A stretch of 64,000 nt of DNA from Megaustenia siamemsis (GCA_032433765.1 JAVIAB010000046.1:64392203-64456202); one strand, 5' to 3'. Counted from the first letter of the stretch, positions 1-11,617 are shown. Numbers and translations are program-made. Notes: a model not told the origin generated them from the sequence alone.

Positions 1-1032
1 TAATTTAGATAACATCCATCAATAGTCTAATTTAGATAACATCCATCAATAGTCTAATATAGACAACATCCATCAACAGTCTAATTTAGATAACATCCAT
101 CAATAGTCTAATATAGACAACATCCATCAACAGTCTAATTTAGATAACATCCATCAATAGTCTAATTTAGATAACATCCATCAACAGTCTAATTTAGATA
201 ACACCCTTCAACAGTCTAATTTTGATAACATCCATCAATAGTCTAATTTAGATAACATCCATCAACAGTCTAATTTAGATAACATCCATCAATAGTCTAA
301 TTTAGATAACATCCATCAATAATTTAATTTAGATAACATCCATCAATAGTCTAATTTAGATAACATCCATCAACAGTTTAATTTAGATAACATCCATCAA
401 CAGTTTAATGTAGATAACATCCATCAATAGTTTAATTTAGATAACATCCATCAATAGTCTGATTAAGATAACATCCATCAACAGTCTAATTTAGATAACA
501 TCCATCAACAGTCTAATTTAGATAACATCCAATAATAGTCTAATATAGACAACATCCATCAATAGTCTAATATAGACAACATCCATCAATAGTCTAATAT
601 AGACAACATCCATCAACAGTCTAATTTAGATAACATCCATCAACAGTCTAATTTAGATACCATCCATCAAGTCTAATATAGACAACATCAATCAACAGTC
701 TAATTTAGATAACATCCATCAACAGTCTATTTTAGATAACATCCATCAACAGTCTAATTTAGATAACATCCATCAACAGTCTAATTTAGATAACATCCAT
801 CAACAGTCTAATTTAGATAACATCCATCAACAGTCTAATTTAGATAACATCCATCAATAGTCTAATTAAGATAACATCCATCAACAGTCTAATTTAGATA
901 ACATCCATCAACAGTCTAATTTAGATAACATCCATCAACAGTCTAATTTAGATAACATCCATCAACAGTCTAATTTAGATAACATCCATCAACAGTCTAA
1001 TTTAGATAACATCTATCAACAGTCTAATTTAG
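1..1032. repeat. 27-bp tandem array, about 38 copies
   Basis: The monomer contains TCTAATTTAGATAACATCC and ends in CATCAA(T/C)AG. Copies differ by single bases (AATTTAGAT versus AATATAGAC). The array is open at the window's left edge. It ends at about 1,032 and is followed by about 75 bp of unassigned sequence. Confidence 0.95.
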
Positions 1033-1108
1033 GCCTTGCGAAAAACTGGGGAACCTGTAGGCTATCTTCCTACCCCATGGTGAAGGTTTGCAAATCCTTG
1101 CCTCAATT

Positions 1109-2490
1109 CCATCCATGGCTTGTATTGTTTCTCTGTCTGCTGACATATCATCCATGACTTGTATTGTTTCTCTGTCTGTTGACATTTCTTCCATTCATGG
1201 CATGTATTGTTTCTCTGTCTGCTGACATATCATCCATGGCTTGTATTGTTTCTCTGTCTGTTGACATTTCTTCCATTCATGGCTTGTATTGTTTCTCTGT
1301 CTGCTGACATATCATCCATGGCTTGTATTGTTTCTCTGTCTGTTGACATTTCTTCCATTCATGGCATGTATTGTTTCTCTGTCTGCTGACATTTCTTCCA
1401 TCCATGGCTTGTATTGTTTCTCTGTCTGTTGACATTTCTTCCATCCATGGCATGTATTGTGTCTCTGTCTGCTGACATTTCTTCCATCCATGGCATGTAT
1501 TGTGTCTCTGTCTGCTGACATATCATCCATGGCTTGTATTGTTTCTCTGTCTGTTGACATATCATCCATGGCTTGTATTGTTTCTCTGTCTGCTGACATA
1601 TCATCCATGGCTTGTATTGTTTCTCTGTCTGTTGACATTTCTTCCATTCATGGCTTGTATTGTTTCTCTGTCTGTTGACATTTCTTCCATTCATGGCATG
1701 TATTGTGTCTCTGTCTGTTGACATTTCTTCCATTCATGGCATGTATTGTGTCTCTGTCTGTTGACATTTCTTCCATTCATGGCATGTATTGTGTCTCTGT
1801 CTGCTGACATATCATCCATGGCTTGTATTGTTTCTCTGTCTGCTGACATATCATCCATGGCATGTATTGTGTCTCTGTCTGCTGACATATCATCCATGGC
1901 TTGTATTGTTTCTCTGTCTGTTGACATATCATCCATGGCACGTATTGTGTCTCTGTCTGCTGACATATCATCCTCCATTGCATGTATTGTGTCTCTGTCT
2001 GCTGACATATCATCCATGACACAAATTGTGTCTCTGTCTGCTGACATATCATCCAAGGCTTGTATTGTGTCTCTGTCTGCTGACATATCATCCATGGCAT
2101 GTTTTGTGTCTCTGTCTGCTGACATATCATCCATGGTATGTATTGTGTCTGTCTGCTGACATATCATCCATGGTATGTATTGTGTCTCTGTCTGCTGACA
2201 TATCATCCATCCATGGCACGTATTGTGTCTCTGTCTGCTGACATATCATCCATGGCACGTATTGTCTCTGTCTGCTGACATATCATCCAAGGCTTGTATT
2301 GTGTCTCTGTCTGCTGACATATCATCCATGGCATGTTTTGTGTCTCTGTCTGCTGACATATCATCCATGGCATGTATTGTGTCTCTGTCTGCTGACATAT
2401 CATCCATGGCACGTATTGTCTCTGTCTGCTGACATATCATCCATGGTACGTATTGTGTCTCTGTCTGCTGACATATCATCCATGGCATGG
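1109..2490. repeat. 39/43-bp tandem array, about 34 copies
   Basis: The monomer includes TGTATTGTTTCTCTGTCTG, with two alternating tails: CTGACATATCATCCATGG (39-bp type) and TTGACATTTCTTCCATTCATGG (43-bp type). The 43-bp type predominates before about 1,800 and the 39-bp type after. All six frames stay open over long stretches for this reason. Confidence 0.95.
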
Positions 2491-2714
2491 CTCACCTCCT
2501 CCCGGTACAGTTATACCGCTGGGAGCTCGGTCGCTCCCAAGACCAACTTTGCGATAACAGGGGGACCACGTGTAAGTGTGGCCTTGGACACAGTAGCTCT
2601 GTGGAGTTGAATTGTAGTTCATCAACATCGGAGAGAATTTTGTTAAAACAGAGAAGGTTTTGTCATTTGATATCCACTGTGCCTGGTCATCATTATCATC
2701 ATCATCACCAACCT
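2491..2714. other. Unassigned low-copy sequence
   Basis: This stretch lies between the 39/43-bp array and a retrotransposon fragment. It has no exon-like segment on either strand and no internal period. A short CAT/CATCAT run sits at 2,690-2,710. Confidence 0.5.
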
Positions 2715-3190
2715 CGAGTTACCATCTCCGCAACGAAGGTTGGCTACCATGGAGCGCCATTCCACTGTCTCTTGCTTTGATGGTGCAGATTGTCATAGGT
2801 TGACTTGTCCATCTTTTGTTGTTACTCGTCCATGTTAGTCTTGGCCTGCCTCTACCTCTTTTACCTTGTATTTTCCCTTCCAAGATTACTTTTAGTAGGC
2901 AGTTGCGTCTTTTAACATGCCCCAAAAATTCATTTGCCTTGTCTTAATTGTATTTAGTAGTTCTCTTTCCATTTTTAGTTGTTTTAAAACTTCATCGTTT
3001 GTTTTCTTTTCTTTCCATCCAATTCTACCTATTCTTCTATAAATCCACATTTCAAAGGCTTCAATTTTCTGTTCCGTTTTCTTGTCTAATGTCCATGTGT
3101 CTACACCATAAAGGAATGTTGAGAAGATGTCACATTTTGCTACGCTTAGTTTTAGCCCTGGTGTTATTTGTTTTGATGTCATTGCCTGGT
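2715..3190 (-). mobile_element. Non-LTR retrotransposon, 3' coding fragment
   Basis: Minus-strand fragments in two frames match the C-terminal region of non-LTR reverse transcriptases. FSTFLYGVDTWTLDKK, AFEMWIYRRIGRIGW, KKTNDEVL and TIKTRQMNFWG (3,182-2,892) are followed by LLKVILEGKIQGKRGRGRPR (about 2,895-2,840) after a frameshift. The consensus is the 'llYG.etWtl.k....ie.fEmw.yRrm.ri.W' block with a K/R-rich GKR.RGRPR tail, common in RTE/CR1-like elements. The piece is 5' truncated and broken. Confidence 0.8.
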
Positions 3191-3392
3191 AAATGAGAAG
3201 CTATGAACGCTAGAAATACCTTTCCATGATGTATTTTAATGTCCTCTAACAGAATGTGTTTATAAGCTGGGAGCCAGTGGTGGGGGTGTTAGACACTCCA
3301 ATGTATGGTGACACAGTTTTACATTGCAATCATTTGCCTGTTCCCTGCCCGTTTATAAGCCAGGCCTTGTTAACGTCTCAATCTTGTAATAA

Positions 3393-3858
3393 ACCTCACA
3401 GCTGGTTATACAAATCATAAACGTGACATTTTATTTCAACTTCACAGCTGGTTATACAAATCATAAACGTGACATTTTATTTCAACTTCACAGCTGGTTA
3501 TACAAATCATAAACGTGACATTTTATTTCAACATCACAGCTGGTTATACAAATCATAAACGTGACATTTATTTCAACCTCACAGCTGGTTATACAAATCA
3601 TAAACGTGACATTTTATTTCAACCTCACAGCTGGTTATACAAATCATAAACGTGACATTTTATTTCAACCTCACAGCTGGTTATACAAATCATAAACGTG
3701 ACATTTTATTTCAACCTCACAGCTGGTTATACAAATCATAAACGTGACATTTTATTTCAACCTCACAGCTGGTTATACAAATCATAAACGTGACATTTTA
3801 TTTCAACTTCACAGCTGGTTATACAAATCATAAACGTGACATTTTATTTCAACTTCAC
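3393..3858. repeat. 46-bp tandem array, about 10 copies, split by an insertion
   Basis: The monomer contains ACAGCTGGTTATACAAATC and AAACGTGACATTTTATTTC. Copies are nearly identical. A further partial copy stands alone at 4,379-4,411, on the far side of the retrotransposon fragment 3,866-4,375. Confidence 0.95.
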
Positions 3859-3865
3859 ATCCTTG

Positions 3866-4375
3866 AAACGAAGTCGAGAGGGGGATAGTGCGACTGGGTA
3901 AAGCACTATCTCCATATCCTGTGCCCAGGCAGAGTAGGCAAAGTGATATGAGGAAGAAATTACACATTCCTAGGCAAATACTATATGGTGAGCTAAAACA
4001 CGGAAAAAGACAAATCGGCAGACCTAAACTACGATATAGAGATATCTGCAAATCATCTCTGAAAGACTTCTCCATCTGTGAAAACGACTGGCAACATCTG
4101 GCAAGTGATCGCACATCATGGAGAGCATGTATAAGGAACGGTATAACAACATTTGAGACAGTGCTAAGACAGGACTTAGAAGAGAAGAGACTCATGAAAA
4201 AGGATGGTAAACCCTGTGGACCAGCGAGCCTGACCTGTTCATTATGTGACCGCGTGTGTTTGTCAAACATTGGTAGAATTAGCCACGAGAGAAGCTGTTC
4301 GGCAAAAACAATACCTCAAAAAAATACGCAATAGCCTCCACTAGACCGTCTGACAAGACGAAAAGGGCCATATAC
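3866..4375 (+). mobile_element. Non-LTR retrotransposon, 3' end with Cys/His finger
   Basis: A plus-strand frame ending at 4,334 reads IPRQILYGELKHGKRQIGRP, RYRDICKSSLKDFSI, HLASDRTSWRACIRNGI and finally TCSLCDRVCLSNIGRISHER. This is the well-known C-terminal tail of a CR1/Jockey-like element class: 'LLYGEL..GKR..GRP.lR..D..K..L', then 'a.DR..WR', then a C2H2-like finger. It is 5' truncated at about 3,866 and lies inside the 46-bp array, so it inserted there after the array existed, or the array grew on both sides of it. Confidence 0.82.
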
Positions 4376-4452
4376 ATCTGGTTATACAAATCATAAACGT
4401 GACATTTTATTTGTAAAAGTCAATTCAAATGAACAAAAATGCGACAACATAC

Positions 4453-4615
4453 CCATTGTTGACGGTTACTAGGTTACCGGTATCAGCTTGGCACATCTTC
4501 TCAGCTAGAGTCCAGTTGTAGAAGTCTGTGAAGAACTTGTAGCAGCCGTTACGGAACCTCTGATAGCCGGAGATACAGCCGGTGGCGTCTGGAAGAGCTG
4601 TAGGGAAGGTTGCGC
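4453..4615 (-). CDS. CTLD-D exon: linker and N-terminal half
   Basis: This 163-nt exon (phase 1 in, phase 2 out) encodes a short linker (ATFPTALPDATG) and then GCISGYQRFRNGCYKFF and AEKMCQADTGNLVTV, the opening half of a fourth CTLD. Two acceptors 18 nt apart (after 4,616 CCCCAG and after 4,598 CCTACAG) are both phase 1, so the linker could be six residues shorter. The donor is GTATGT. The rest of CTLD-D was not found between 1 and 4,452; it presumably lies beyond the window. Confidence 0.88.
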
Positions 4616-4859
4616 CTGGGGAGGGCAAATGGAAGAACTTTCAAACAAAACTGCAGACAGGGTCATTGTGAATGCTTTCGTGTTCGTCAACAAATGTGTT
4701 GAGCCTTGACCTATGACCCTAATGACATCACATGTTGACCATATCGTTGTCTACGTCAAACTTTCGCATATCAACACAAATTGTGTAACAGTTTGTTGCC
4801 ATAGTTACCACTGCTTGTGCTAATATTCCCCCCGATGTCATTGGTTACATGTTGACAGG

Positions 4860-4944
4860 GGACTCTTGTGTGTGCGTGTGAGTGTGTGTGTGCGTGTGTG
4901 TGTGATTGTGTGTGTGCGTGTGTGTGTGATTGTGTGTGTGTGCT
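4860..4944. repeat. GT-rich microsatellite
   Basis: Runs of GTGTGTGT are interrupted by GC and GATT steps in a regular way, with two near-identical blocks of about 33 bp. It lies in the intron between the 5,468 and 4,615 exons. Confidence 0.9.
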
Positions 4945-5030
4945 GTAGGGACACAGGATGACAGTCATCTATGTCTGACATCAAAGAGACCTTGAACCTA
5001 TTGAACTTAACTACAGAAGAAGTCAGAGAC

Positions 5031-5352
5031 AGAAATTCCTTCAGACAGACTGTAATGTAGGCAATATTCTGTGGGAGATCTGACTAGAGACATAATATTC
5101 CTTCAGACAGACTGTAATGTGGGCAATATTCTGTGGGAGATCTGACTAGATACACAGAAATTCCTTCAGACAGACTGTAATGTGGGCAATATTCTGTGGA
5201 GATCTGACTAGAGACATAATATTCCTTCAGACAGACTGTAATGTGGGCAATATTCTGTGGGAGATCTGACTAGATACACAGAAATTCCTTCAGACAGACT
5301 GTAATGTGGGCAATATTCTGTGGGAGATCTGACTAGATACACAGAAATTCCT
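5031..5352. repeat. 62-bp tandem repeat, about 5 copies
   Basis: The unit starts at ATTCCTTCAGACAGACTG (5,035, 5,097, 5,160, 5,221, 5,284) and contains GGGCAATATTCTGTGG. Two variants alternate (GAGACATAAT and GATACACAGAA endings), suggesting a two-unit amplification. Confidence 0.93.
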
Positions 5353-5467
5353 ACAAACAAACTGATGAGAACAATAATGAGACAAGTTAAGATAATGACA
5401 GACACATGTTCATTTTCTATTCACATCTGTCTTGAATGGTGCCACACACAAACACACACATACTCAC

Positions 5468-5564
5468 TTTTCTTGGACTCACACACATAGGCCAAAGTGT
5501 CGGTGCACTTTCTGTCATTCCACTTGCCAGGATTGCGTCTCATCTGGACGGCTACACAGTCCAT
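5468..5564 (-). CDS. CTLD-C exon: C-terminal part with WND motif
   Basis: This 97-nt exon (phase 0 in, phase 1 out) encodes MDCVAVQMRR and KWNDRKCTDTLAYVCE, closing CTLD-C with the WND motif and last Cys pair. The acceptor is TAATGACAG and the donor AAAA|GTGAGT. The following intron, 0.85 kb, is the shortest in the window and holds a 62-bp repeat (about 5 copies) and a GT microsatellite. Confidence 0.92.
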
Positions 5565-5679
5565 CTGTCATTACCGAGATGTTAAACAAATAGTCAAGAC
5601 AAATGTATGAACCAATCATAACACATGGCTGGGTGACAGAGATAACATGAATGTTAGATGATATGATATAAGTCTCAAT

Positions 5680-6170
5680 GAATAAAAACTGGACTTGAGA
5701 TCAACCAAGACAAGACAAAAGTCATGAAACAATAAAATTTGCCCAGAAGAAAAAAATATACCTTGAAGGAAAATCAGAGGAAGAAATAGATCACTTTGTG
5801 TATCTTGGAAGCTGCGTAGATCAAGGAGACACCAAGACAGAAATTAGAATCAGAATAGCAAAAGCAGCAATGACTTTCAGAAACAGTGATCAGATATAGA
5901 AATCTAAATTACTCAGCACAAAAACAAAGATCAGGATTTTCAAATCAAATGTATTATCTAGCCTTACTTATGGACACGACAGCTGGAAAACAACAAAAGA
6001 AATAGAAAATAAACTGGATGTATTTGATAACAGATGTCTGAGGATAATACTTTGTCTACCATGGGGTGAGTTCAAGGCTAGAGCAGGAATAAGAGAAATG
6101 ATAAAGCTTCCAATAATAGCATCTATAATCAAGAGAAGAAGATGGTCATATGTTGGTCATGTGATGAGAA
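5680..6170 (+). mobile_element. Non-LTR retrotransposon RT C-terminal region (5' part of split element)
   Basis: The plus strand reads EEEIDHFVYLGSCVDQGDT, TKTEIRIRIAKAA, LLSTKTKIRIFKSNVLSSL, LTYGHDSWKTTKEIE, FDNRCLRIILCLPW, then IKRRRWSYVGHVMRRDNK. This is the classic '..YLGs.v..dg....ei..RI..A...f......w.s..ls..tK.r.f..nv...llYG.e.W' block. One internal stop (at about 5,898) shows decay. From RRWSYVGHVMRRDNK the sequence runs directly into the tandem array; the element's C-terminus appears beyond it at 10,030. Confidence 0.85.
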
Positions 6171-9100
6171 GAGACAACAAGAGAAGAAAGTGATCATATG
6201 TTGGCATTATGATGTGAAGAGATAACAAGAGAAGAAGGTGGTCATATGTTGGCCATGTGATGAGAAGAGAAGTAGGCGGTCATATGTTGGTCTTGTGATG
6301 AGAAGAGAAGTAGGCGGTCATATGTTGGCCATGTGATGAGTAGAGACAAGAGAAGAAGATTGTCATATGTTGGTCATGTGATGAGAAGAGACAAGAGAAG
6401 AAGGTGGTCATATGTTGGTTATGTGATGAGAAGAGATAACAAGAGAAGGTGGTCATATGTTGGCCATGTGATGAGAAGAGACAACAAGAGAAGGTAGTCA
6501 TATGTTGGTCATGTGATGAGAAGAGACAACAAGAGAAGAAGGTGATCATATGTTGGCATTATGATGTGAAGAGATAACAAGAGAAGAAGGTGGTCATATG
6601 TTGGCCATGTGATGAGAAGAGACAACAAGAGAAGAAGGTGGTCATATGTTGGCCATGTGATGAGAAGAGACAACAAGAGAAGAAGGTGGTCATATGTTGG
6701 TCATGTGATGAGAAGAGACAACAAGAGAGAGAAGGTGGTCATATGTTGGTCATGTGATGAGAAGAGACAACAAGAGAAGACGGTGGTAATATGTTGGTTA
6801 TGTGATGAGAAGAGACAACAAGAGAAGAAGGTGGTCATATGTTGGTCATGTGATGAGAAGAGACAACAAGAGACGGTGGTCATATGTTGGCCATATGATG
6901 AGAAGAGATAACAAGAGAAGGTGGTCATATGTTGGTCATGTGATGAGAAGAGACAACAAGAGAAGGTGGTCATATGTCGGTCATGTGATGAGAAGAGACA
7001 ACAAGAGAAGGTGGTCATATGTTGGTCATGTGATGAGGAGAGACAACAAGAGAAGAAAGTGATCATATGTTGGCATTATGATGTGAAGAGATAACAAGAG
7101 AAGAAGGTGGTCATATGTTGGCCATGTGATGAGAAGAGACAACAAGAGAAGGTGGTCATATGTTGGTCATGTGATGAGAAGAGACAACAAGAGAAGAAGG
7201 TGGTCATATGTTGGCCATGTGATGAGAAGAGAAGTAGGCGGTCATATGTTGGTCTTGTGATGAGAAGAGAAGTAGGCGGTCATATGTTGGCCATGTGATG
7301 AGTAGAGACAAGAGAAGAAGATTGTCATATGTTGGTCATGTGATGAGAAGAGACAAGAGAAGAAGGTGGTCATATGTTGGTTATGTGATGAGAAGAGATA
7401 ACAAGAGAAGGTGGTCATATGTTGGCCATGTGATGAGAAGAGACAACAAGAGAAGGTAGTCATATGTTGGTCATGTGATGAGAAGAGACAACAAGAGAAG
7501 AAGGTGATCATATGTTGGCATTATGATGTGAAGAGATAACAAGAGAAGAAGGTGGTCATATGTTGGCCATGTGATGAGAAGAGACAACAAGAGAAGAAGG
7601 TGGTCATATGTTGGCCATGTGATGAGAAGAGACAACAAGAGAAGAAGGTGGTCATATGTTGGTCATGTGATGAGAAGAGACAACAAGAGAAGAAGGTGGT
7701 CATATGTTGGTCATGTGTTGAGAAGAGACAACAAGAGAAGACGGTGGTAATATGTTGGTTATGTGATGAGAAGAGACAACAAGAGAAGAAGGTGGTCATA
7801 TGTTGGTCATGTGATGAGAAGAGACAACAAGAGACGGTGGTCATATGTTGGCCATATGATGAGAAGAGATAACAAGAGAAGGTGGTCATATGTTGGTCAT
7901 GTGATGAGAAGAGACAACAAGAGAAGGTGGTCATATGTCGGTCATGTGATGAGAAGAGACAACAAGAGAAGGTGGTCATATGTTGGTCATGTGATGAGGA
8001 GAGACAACAAGAGAAGAAAGTGATCATATGTTGGCATTATGATGTGAAGAGATAACAAGAGAAGAAGGTGGTCATATGTTGGCCATGTGATGAGAAGAGA
8101 CAACAAGAGAAGGTGGTCATATGTTGGTCATGTGATGAGAAGAGACAACAAGAGAAGAAGGTGGTCATATGTTGGTCATGTGATGAGAAGAGACAACAAG
8201 AGAAGGTGGTCATATGTTGGTCATGTGATGAGGAGAGACAACAAGAGAAGAAAGTGATCATATGTTGGCATTATGATGTGAAGAGATAACAAGAGAAGAA
8301 GGTGGTCATATGTTGGCCATGTGATGAGAAGAGACAACAAGAGAAGAAGGTGGTAATATGTTGGTTATGTGATGAGAAGAGACAACAAAAGAAGAAGGTG
8401 ATCATATGTTGGCATTATGATGTGAAGAGATAACAAAAGAAGAAGTTGGTCATATGTTGGTCATGTGATGAGAAGAGACAACAAGAGAAGAAGGTGGTCA
8501 TATGTTGGTTATGTGATGAGAAGAGACAACAAGAGAAGAAGGTGGTCATATGTTGGTTATGTGATGAGAAGAGACAACAAGAAAAGAAGGTGGTCATATG
8601 TTGGTCATGTGATGAGAAGAGACAACAAGAAAAGAAGGTGGTCATATGTTGGTCATGTGATGAGAAGAGAAGAAGGTGGTCATATGATGGTCATGTGATG
8701 AGAAGAGAAGAAGGTGGTCATATGTTGGTCATGTGATGAGAAGAGAAGAACGTGGTCATATGTTGGTCATGTGATGAGAAGAGAAGAAGGTGGTCATATG
8801 TTGGTCATGTGATGAGAAGAGAAGAAGGTGGTCATATGTTGGTCATGTGATGAGAAGAGAAGAACGTGGTCATATGTTGGTCATGTGATGATAAGAGAAG
8901 AAGGTGGTCATATGTTGGTCATGTGATGAGAAGAGAAGAACGTGGTCATATGTTGGTCATGTGATGATAAGCGACAACTAGAGAAGAAGGTGGTCATATG
9001 TTGGTCATGTGATGAGAAGAGAAGAAGGTGGTCATATGTTGGTCATGTGATGAGAAGAGAAGAACGTGGTCATATGTTGGTCATGTGATGAGAAGAGAAG

Positions 9101-10030
9101 AACGTGGTCATATGTTGGTCATGTGATGAGAAGAGAAGAAGGTGGTCATATGTTGGTCATGTGATGAGAAGAGAAGAACGTGGTCATATGTTGGTCATGT
9201 GATGATAAGCGACAACTAGAGAAGAAGGTGGTCATATGTTGGTCATGTGATGAGAAGAGAAGAAGGTGGTCATATGTTGGTCATGTGATGAGAAGAGAAG
9301 AACGTGGTCATATGTTGGTCATGTGATGATAAGCGACAACTAGAGAAGAAGGTGGTCATATGTTGGTCATGTGATGATAAGCGACAACTAGAGAAGAAGG
9401 TGGTCATATGTTGGTCATGTGAAGAGAAGAAGTTGGTCATATGTTGGTCATGTGATGAGAAGAGAAGAAGGTAGTCATTTGTTGGTCATGTGATGAAAAG
9501 CGACAACTAGAGAAGAAGGTGGTCATATGTTGGTCATGTGATGAGAAGAGAAGAAGGTGGTCATATGTTGGTCATGTGATGAGAAGAGAAGAACGTGGTC
9601 ATATGTTGGTCAAGTGATGAGAAGAGAAGAAGGTGGTCATATGTTGGTCATGTGATGAGAAGAGAAGAAGGTGGTCATATGTTGGTCATGTGATGAGAAG
9701 AGAAGAACGTGGTCATATGTTGGTCAAGTGATGAGAAGAGAAGAAGGTGGTCATATGTTGGTCATGTGATGAGAAGAGAAGAACGTGGTCATATGTTGGT
9801 CATGTGATGACAAGAGAAGATCGTGGTCATATGTTGGTCATGTGATGAGAAGAGACAACAAGAGAAGAAGGTGGTCATATGTTGGTCATGTGATGAGAAG
9901 AGACAACAAGAGAAGAAGGTGGTCATATGTTGGTCATGTGATGAGAAGAGATAACAAGAGAAGAAGGTGGTCACATGTTGGTCATGTGATGAGAAGAGAC
10001 AACAAGAGAAGAAGGTGATCATGTGATGAG
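6130..10030. repeat. Array of 39-48-bp units derived from retrotransposon coding sequence
   Basis: The units contain GGTCATATGTTGGTCATGTG and GATGAGAAGAGACAACAAG in several length classes: 48 bp, a short form of 36-39 bp without CAACAAGAG, and a form with ATAAGCGACAACTAG after about 8,940. Translated on the plus strand the unit is RRWSYVGHVMRRDNKR, the same as in the retrotransposon that precedes it. A stretch of about 960 bp is present twice (about 6,190-7,150 and 7,150-8,110). Confidence 0.92.
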
Positions 10031-10175
10031 AAGAGACAACAAGGAAAAAGAGGCTGACCTGAACAAACACCAAATATAACACCGTGACAAGAGGCATCAG
10101 CTCCGTCACCAAGATTGACTCACCCACAACAGAGCCGTGTGGTGAGATACACTGCGGGGCCTGTGCAAGGTCTGA
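10030..10175 (+). mobile_element. Retrotransposon 3' end beyond the array
   Basis: After the last array unit the plus strand continues with AVW.DTLRGLCKV-type sequence near 10,130-10,175, matching the usual end of this element class (W..f...lC..G and stop). It is read as the 3' part of the element starting at 5,680, separated from it by the 3.9-kb internal amplification. There are several stops. Confidence 0.55.
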
Positions 10176-10339
10176 CAGCTGATGGTAAAGATAGTCTAGA
10201 ATGTCTACGCTGTGTACCGTCTTCGGTTCAACAGGACAATAGTTAGATTGATGTCACCAGAAACAAAACTAGATGCTGTCATAACATAAATGACAACAAT
10301 TGTCATTATCATCCTGTCATATATAACTAAATTATAGAC

Positions 10340-10765
10340 CATCATCATCAAGTGCCATGCCTGCTGCCGTGTGTGATCATGTCTCTCCACAACTTTCGAT
10401 CTCGACAGTTATTTCTCATTTCTGTTGCTGGCTTTCTGCTACGCCATTCTCTTAAGCTGTCTGGTATCTTTTCTCTTTGCTTTCCTCTATCTCTTCGTCC
10501 CTCAATTTTTCAAGTTGTTACAATATATTCCAGCTGTTCTCTTCTCATTACATGGCCAACAAACGATGATTGTTTCTTCCTAATATTGGAAATTAGCTCT
10601 CTTTTTGCTTTGGCCTCTTTCAGAATGTTTTCATTACTCTTCTTAGCTGTCCATGGTACTCTCAACATTCTTCTGTAAAACCACATTTCTACAGACTGCA
10701 GTGATTTTCTTGTCTGTTGTCCTATTGTCTATGATTCACATCCATTATACAATGTGCTAAAAATG
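10340..10765 (-). mobile_element. Non-LTR retrotransposon, 3' coding fragment
   Basis: The minus strand reads VEMWFYRRMLRVPWTAKK, then NILKEAKAKRELISNIRKK and FVGHVMRREQLEYIVTT, then a stop and GRRDRGK. It is the same family as the fragments at 28.34k and 36.44k, as the DNA is clearly similar (for example the CTTCTCATTACATGGCCAA region). It is 5' truncated and decayed. Confidence 0.8.
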
Positions 10766-10850
10766 AATAAAAAATATTCCCTATAATTGCATGAATGACA
10801 AAAGTGTAATGACATAAAGGTTGACATCCTCAAATGCCAATGCCACCTAC

Positions 10851-11020
10851 CCTGTTATTTGGGTTGTTGTCATTGAGGTTCTCGTCTGGCTGCTTTGGCC
10901 CCCAGTTCGTGTAGGACACCACCAAGTTATCCACCCACTGGAACTGGTTTCGGGTCTTCCTGTCATTCAAGCCGATCCAGGCGGCGGATTGCACGCCGTC
11001 CAGCAAGAGCAGAATGAATT
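10851..11020 (-). CDS. CTLD-C exon: WIGL motif, core and QPD loop
   Basis: This 170-nt exon (phase 1 in, phase 0 out) encodes FILLLLDGV, AAWIGLNDR, FQWVDN and YTNWGPKQPDEN. It spans in one piece the region that CTLD-B splits over two exons (34.1k and 31.4k), so the two domains differ in intron content. The tripeptide is QPD, typical of galactose-type sites in vertebrate lectins (family knowledge; specificity here unproven). The acceptor is CTCTGCTCCCAG and the donor GTAGGTGG. A 23-bp array starts about 70 bp on the acceptor side. Confidence 0.92.
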
Positions 11021-11092
11021 CTGGGAGCAGAGAACACAACGGTTGTGTACACACGGGAAGGAGAAACATGTGTACGGTTTAACACAGAAACA

Positions 11093-11556
11093 GCCGTACA
11101 GATAGTGTAGAAACAGTCGTACAGATAGTACAGAAACAGTCGTACAGATAGTGTAGAAACAGTCGTACAGATAGTACAGAAACAGCCGTACAGATAGTGT
11201 AGAAACAGTCGTACAGATAGTACAGAAACAGCCGTACAGATAGTACAGAAACAGCCGTACAGATAGTGTAGAAACAGTCGTACAGATAGTACAGAAACAG
11301 CCGTACAGATAGTGTAGAAACAGTCGTACATATAGTGCAGAAACAGCCGTACAGATAGTGTAGAAACAGTCGTACAGATAGTGTAGAAACAGTCGTACAG
11401 ATAGTGTAGAAACAGTTGTACAGATAGTGCCGAAACAGTCGTACAGATAGTGCAGAAACAGCCGTACAGAGAGTGTAGAAACAGTTGTACAGATAGTGCA
11501 GAAACAGCCGTACAGATGGTGTAGAAATAGCCGAACACATAGTGTAGAAACAGCCG
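11093..11556. repeat. 23-bp tandem array, about 20 copies
   Basis: The monomer contains ACAGATAGTGTAGAAACAG followed by (T/C)CGT, with TGT/TAC and CGT/CCGT variants. One end lies about 70 bp from the acceptor of the 11,020 exon. The other end merges into a tRNA-like sequence (11,556-11,617). Confidence 0.93.
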
Positions 11557-11617
11557 TACGAACCCTACCTATTGTCCTTTGTAGTCCAGTTCACTAACCA
11601 CTGAACTATCGCGGCTC
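11554..11617 (-). mobile_element. tRNA-derived SINE head (partial)
   Basis: The minus strand contains an A-box TAGTTCAGTGG (11,598-11,608), followed 33 bp on by a B-box-like GGGTTCGTACGG (11,554-11,565), with tRNA-like spacing and a leading GCCGCGA. The second half of the B-box is replaced by array sequence. This is the usual 5' head of tRNA-derived SINEs. No tRNA is claimed, since the 3' arm does not pair. Confidence 0.6.

Noticed and set aside
11556..11617. Functional tRNA gene
   Set aside because: A-box is good, but the 3' half of the B-box and the acceptor arm are replaced by array sequence; no cloverleaf can be formed.
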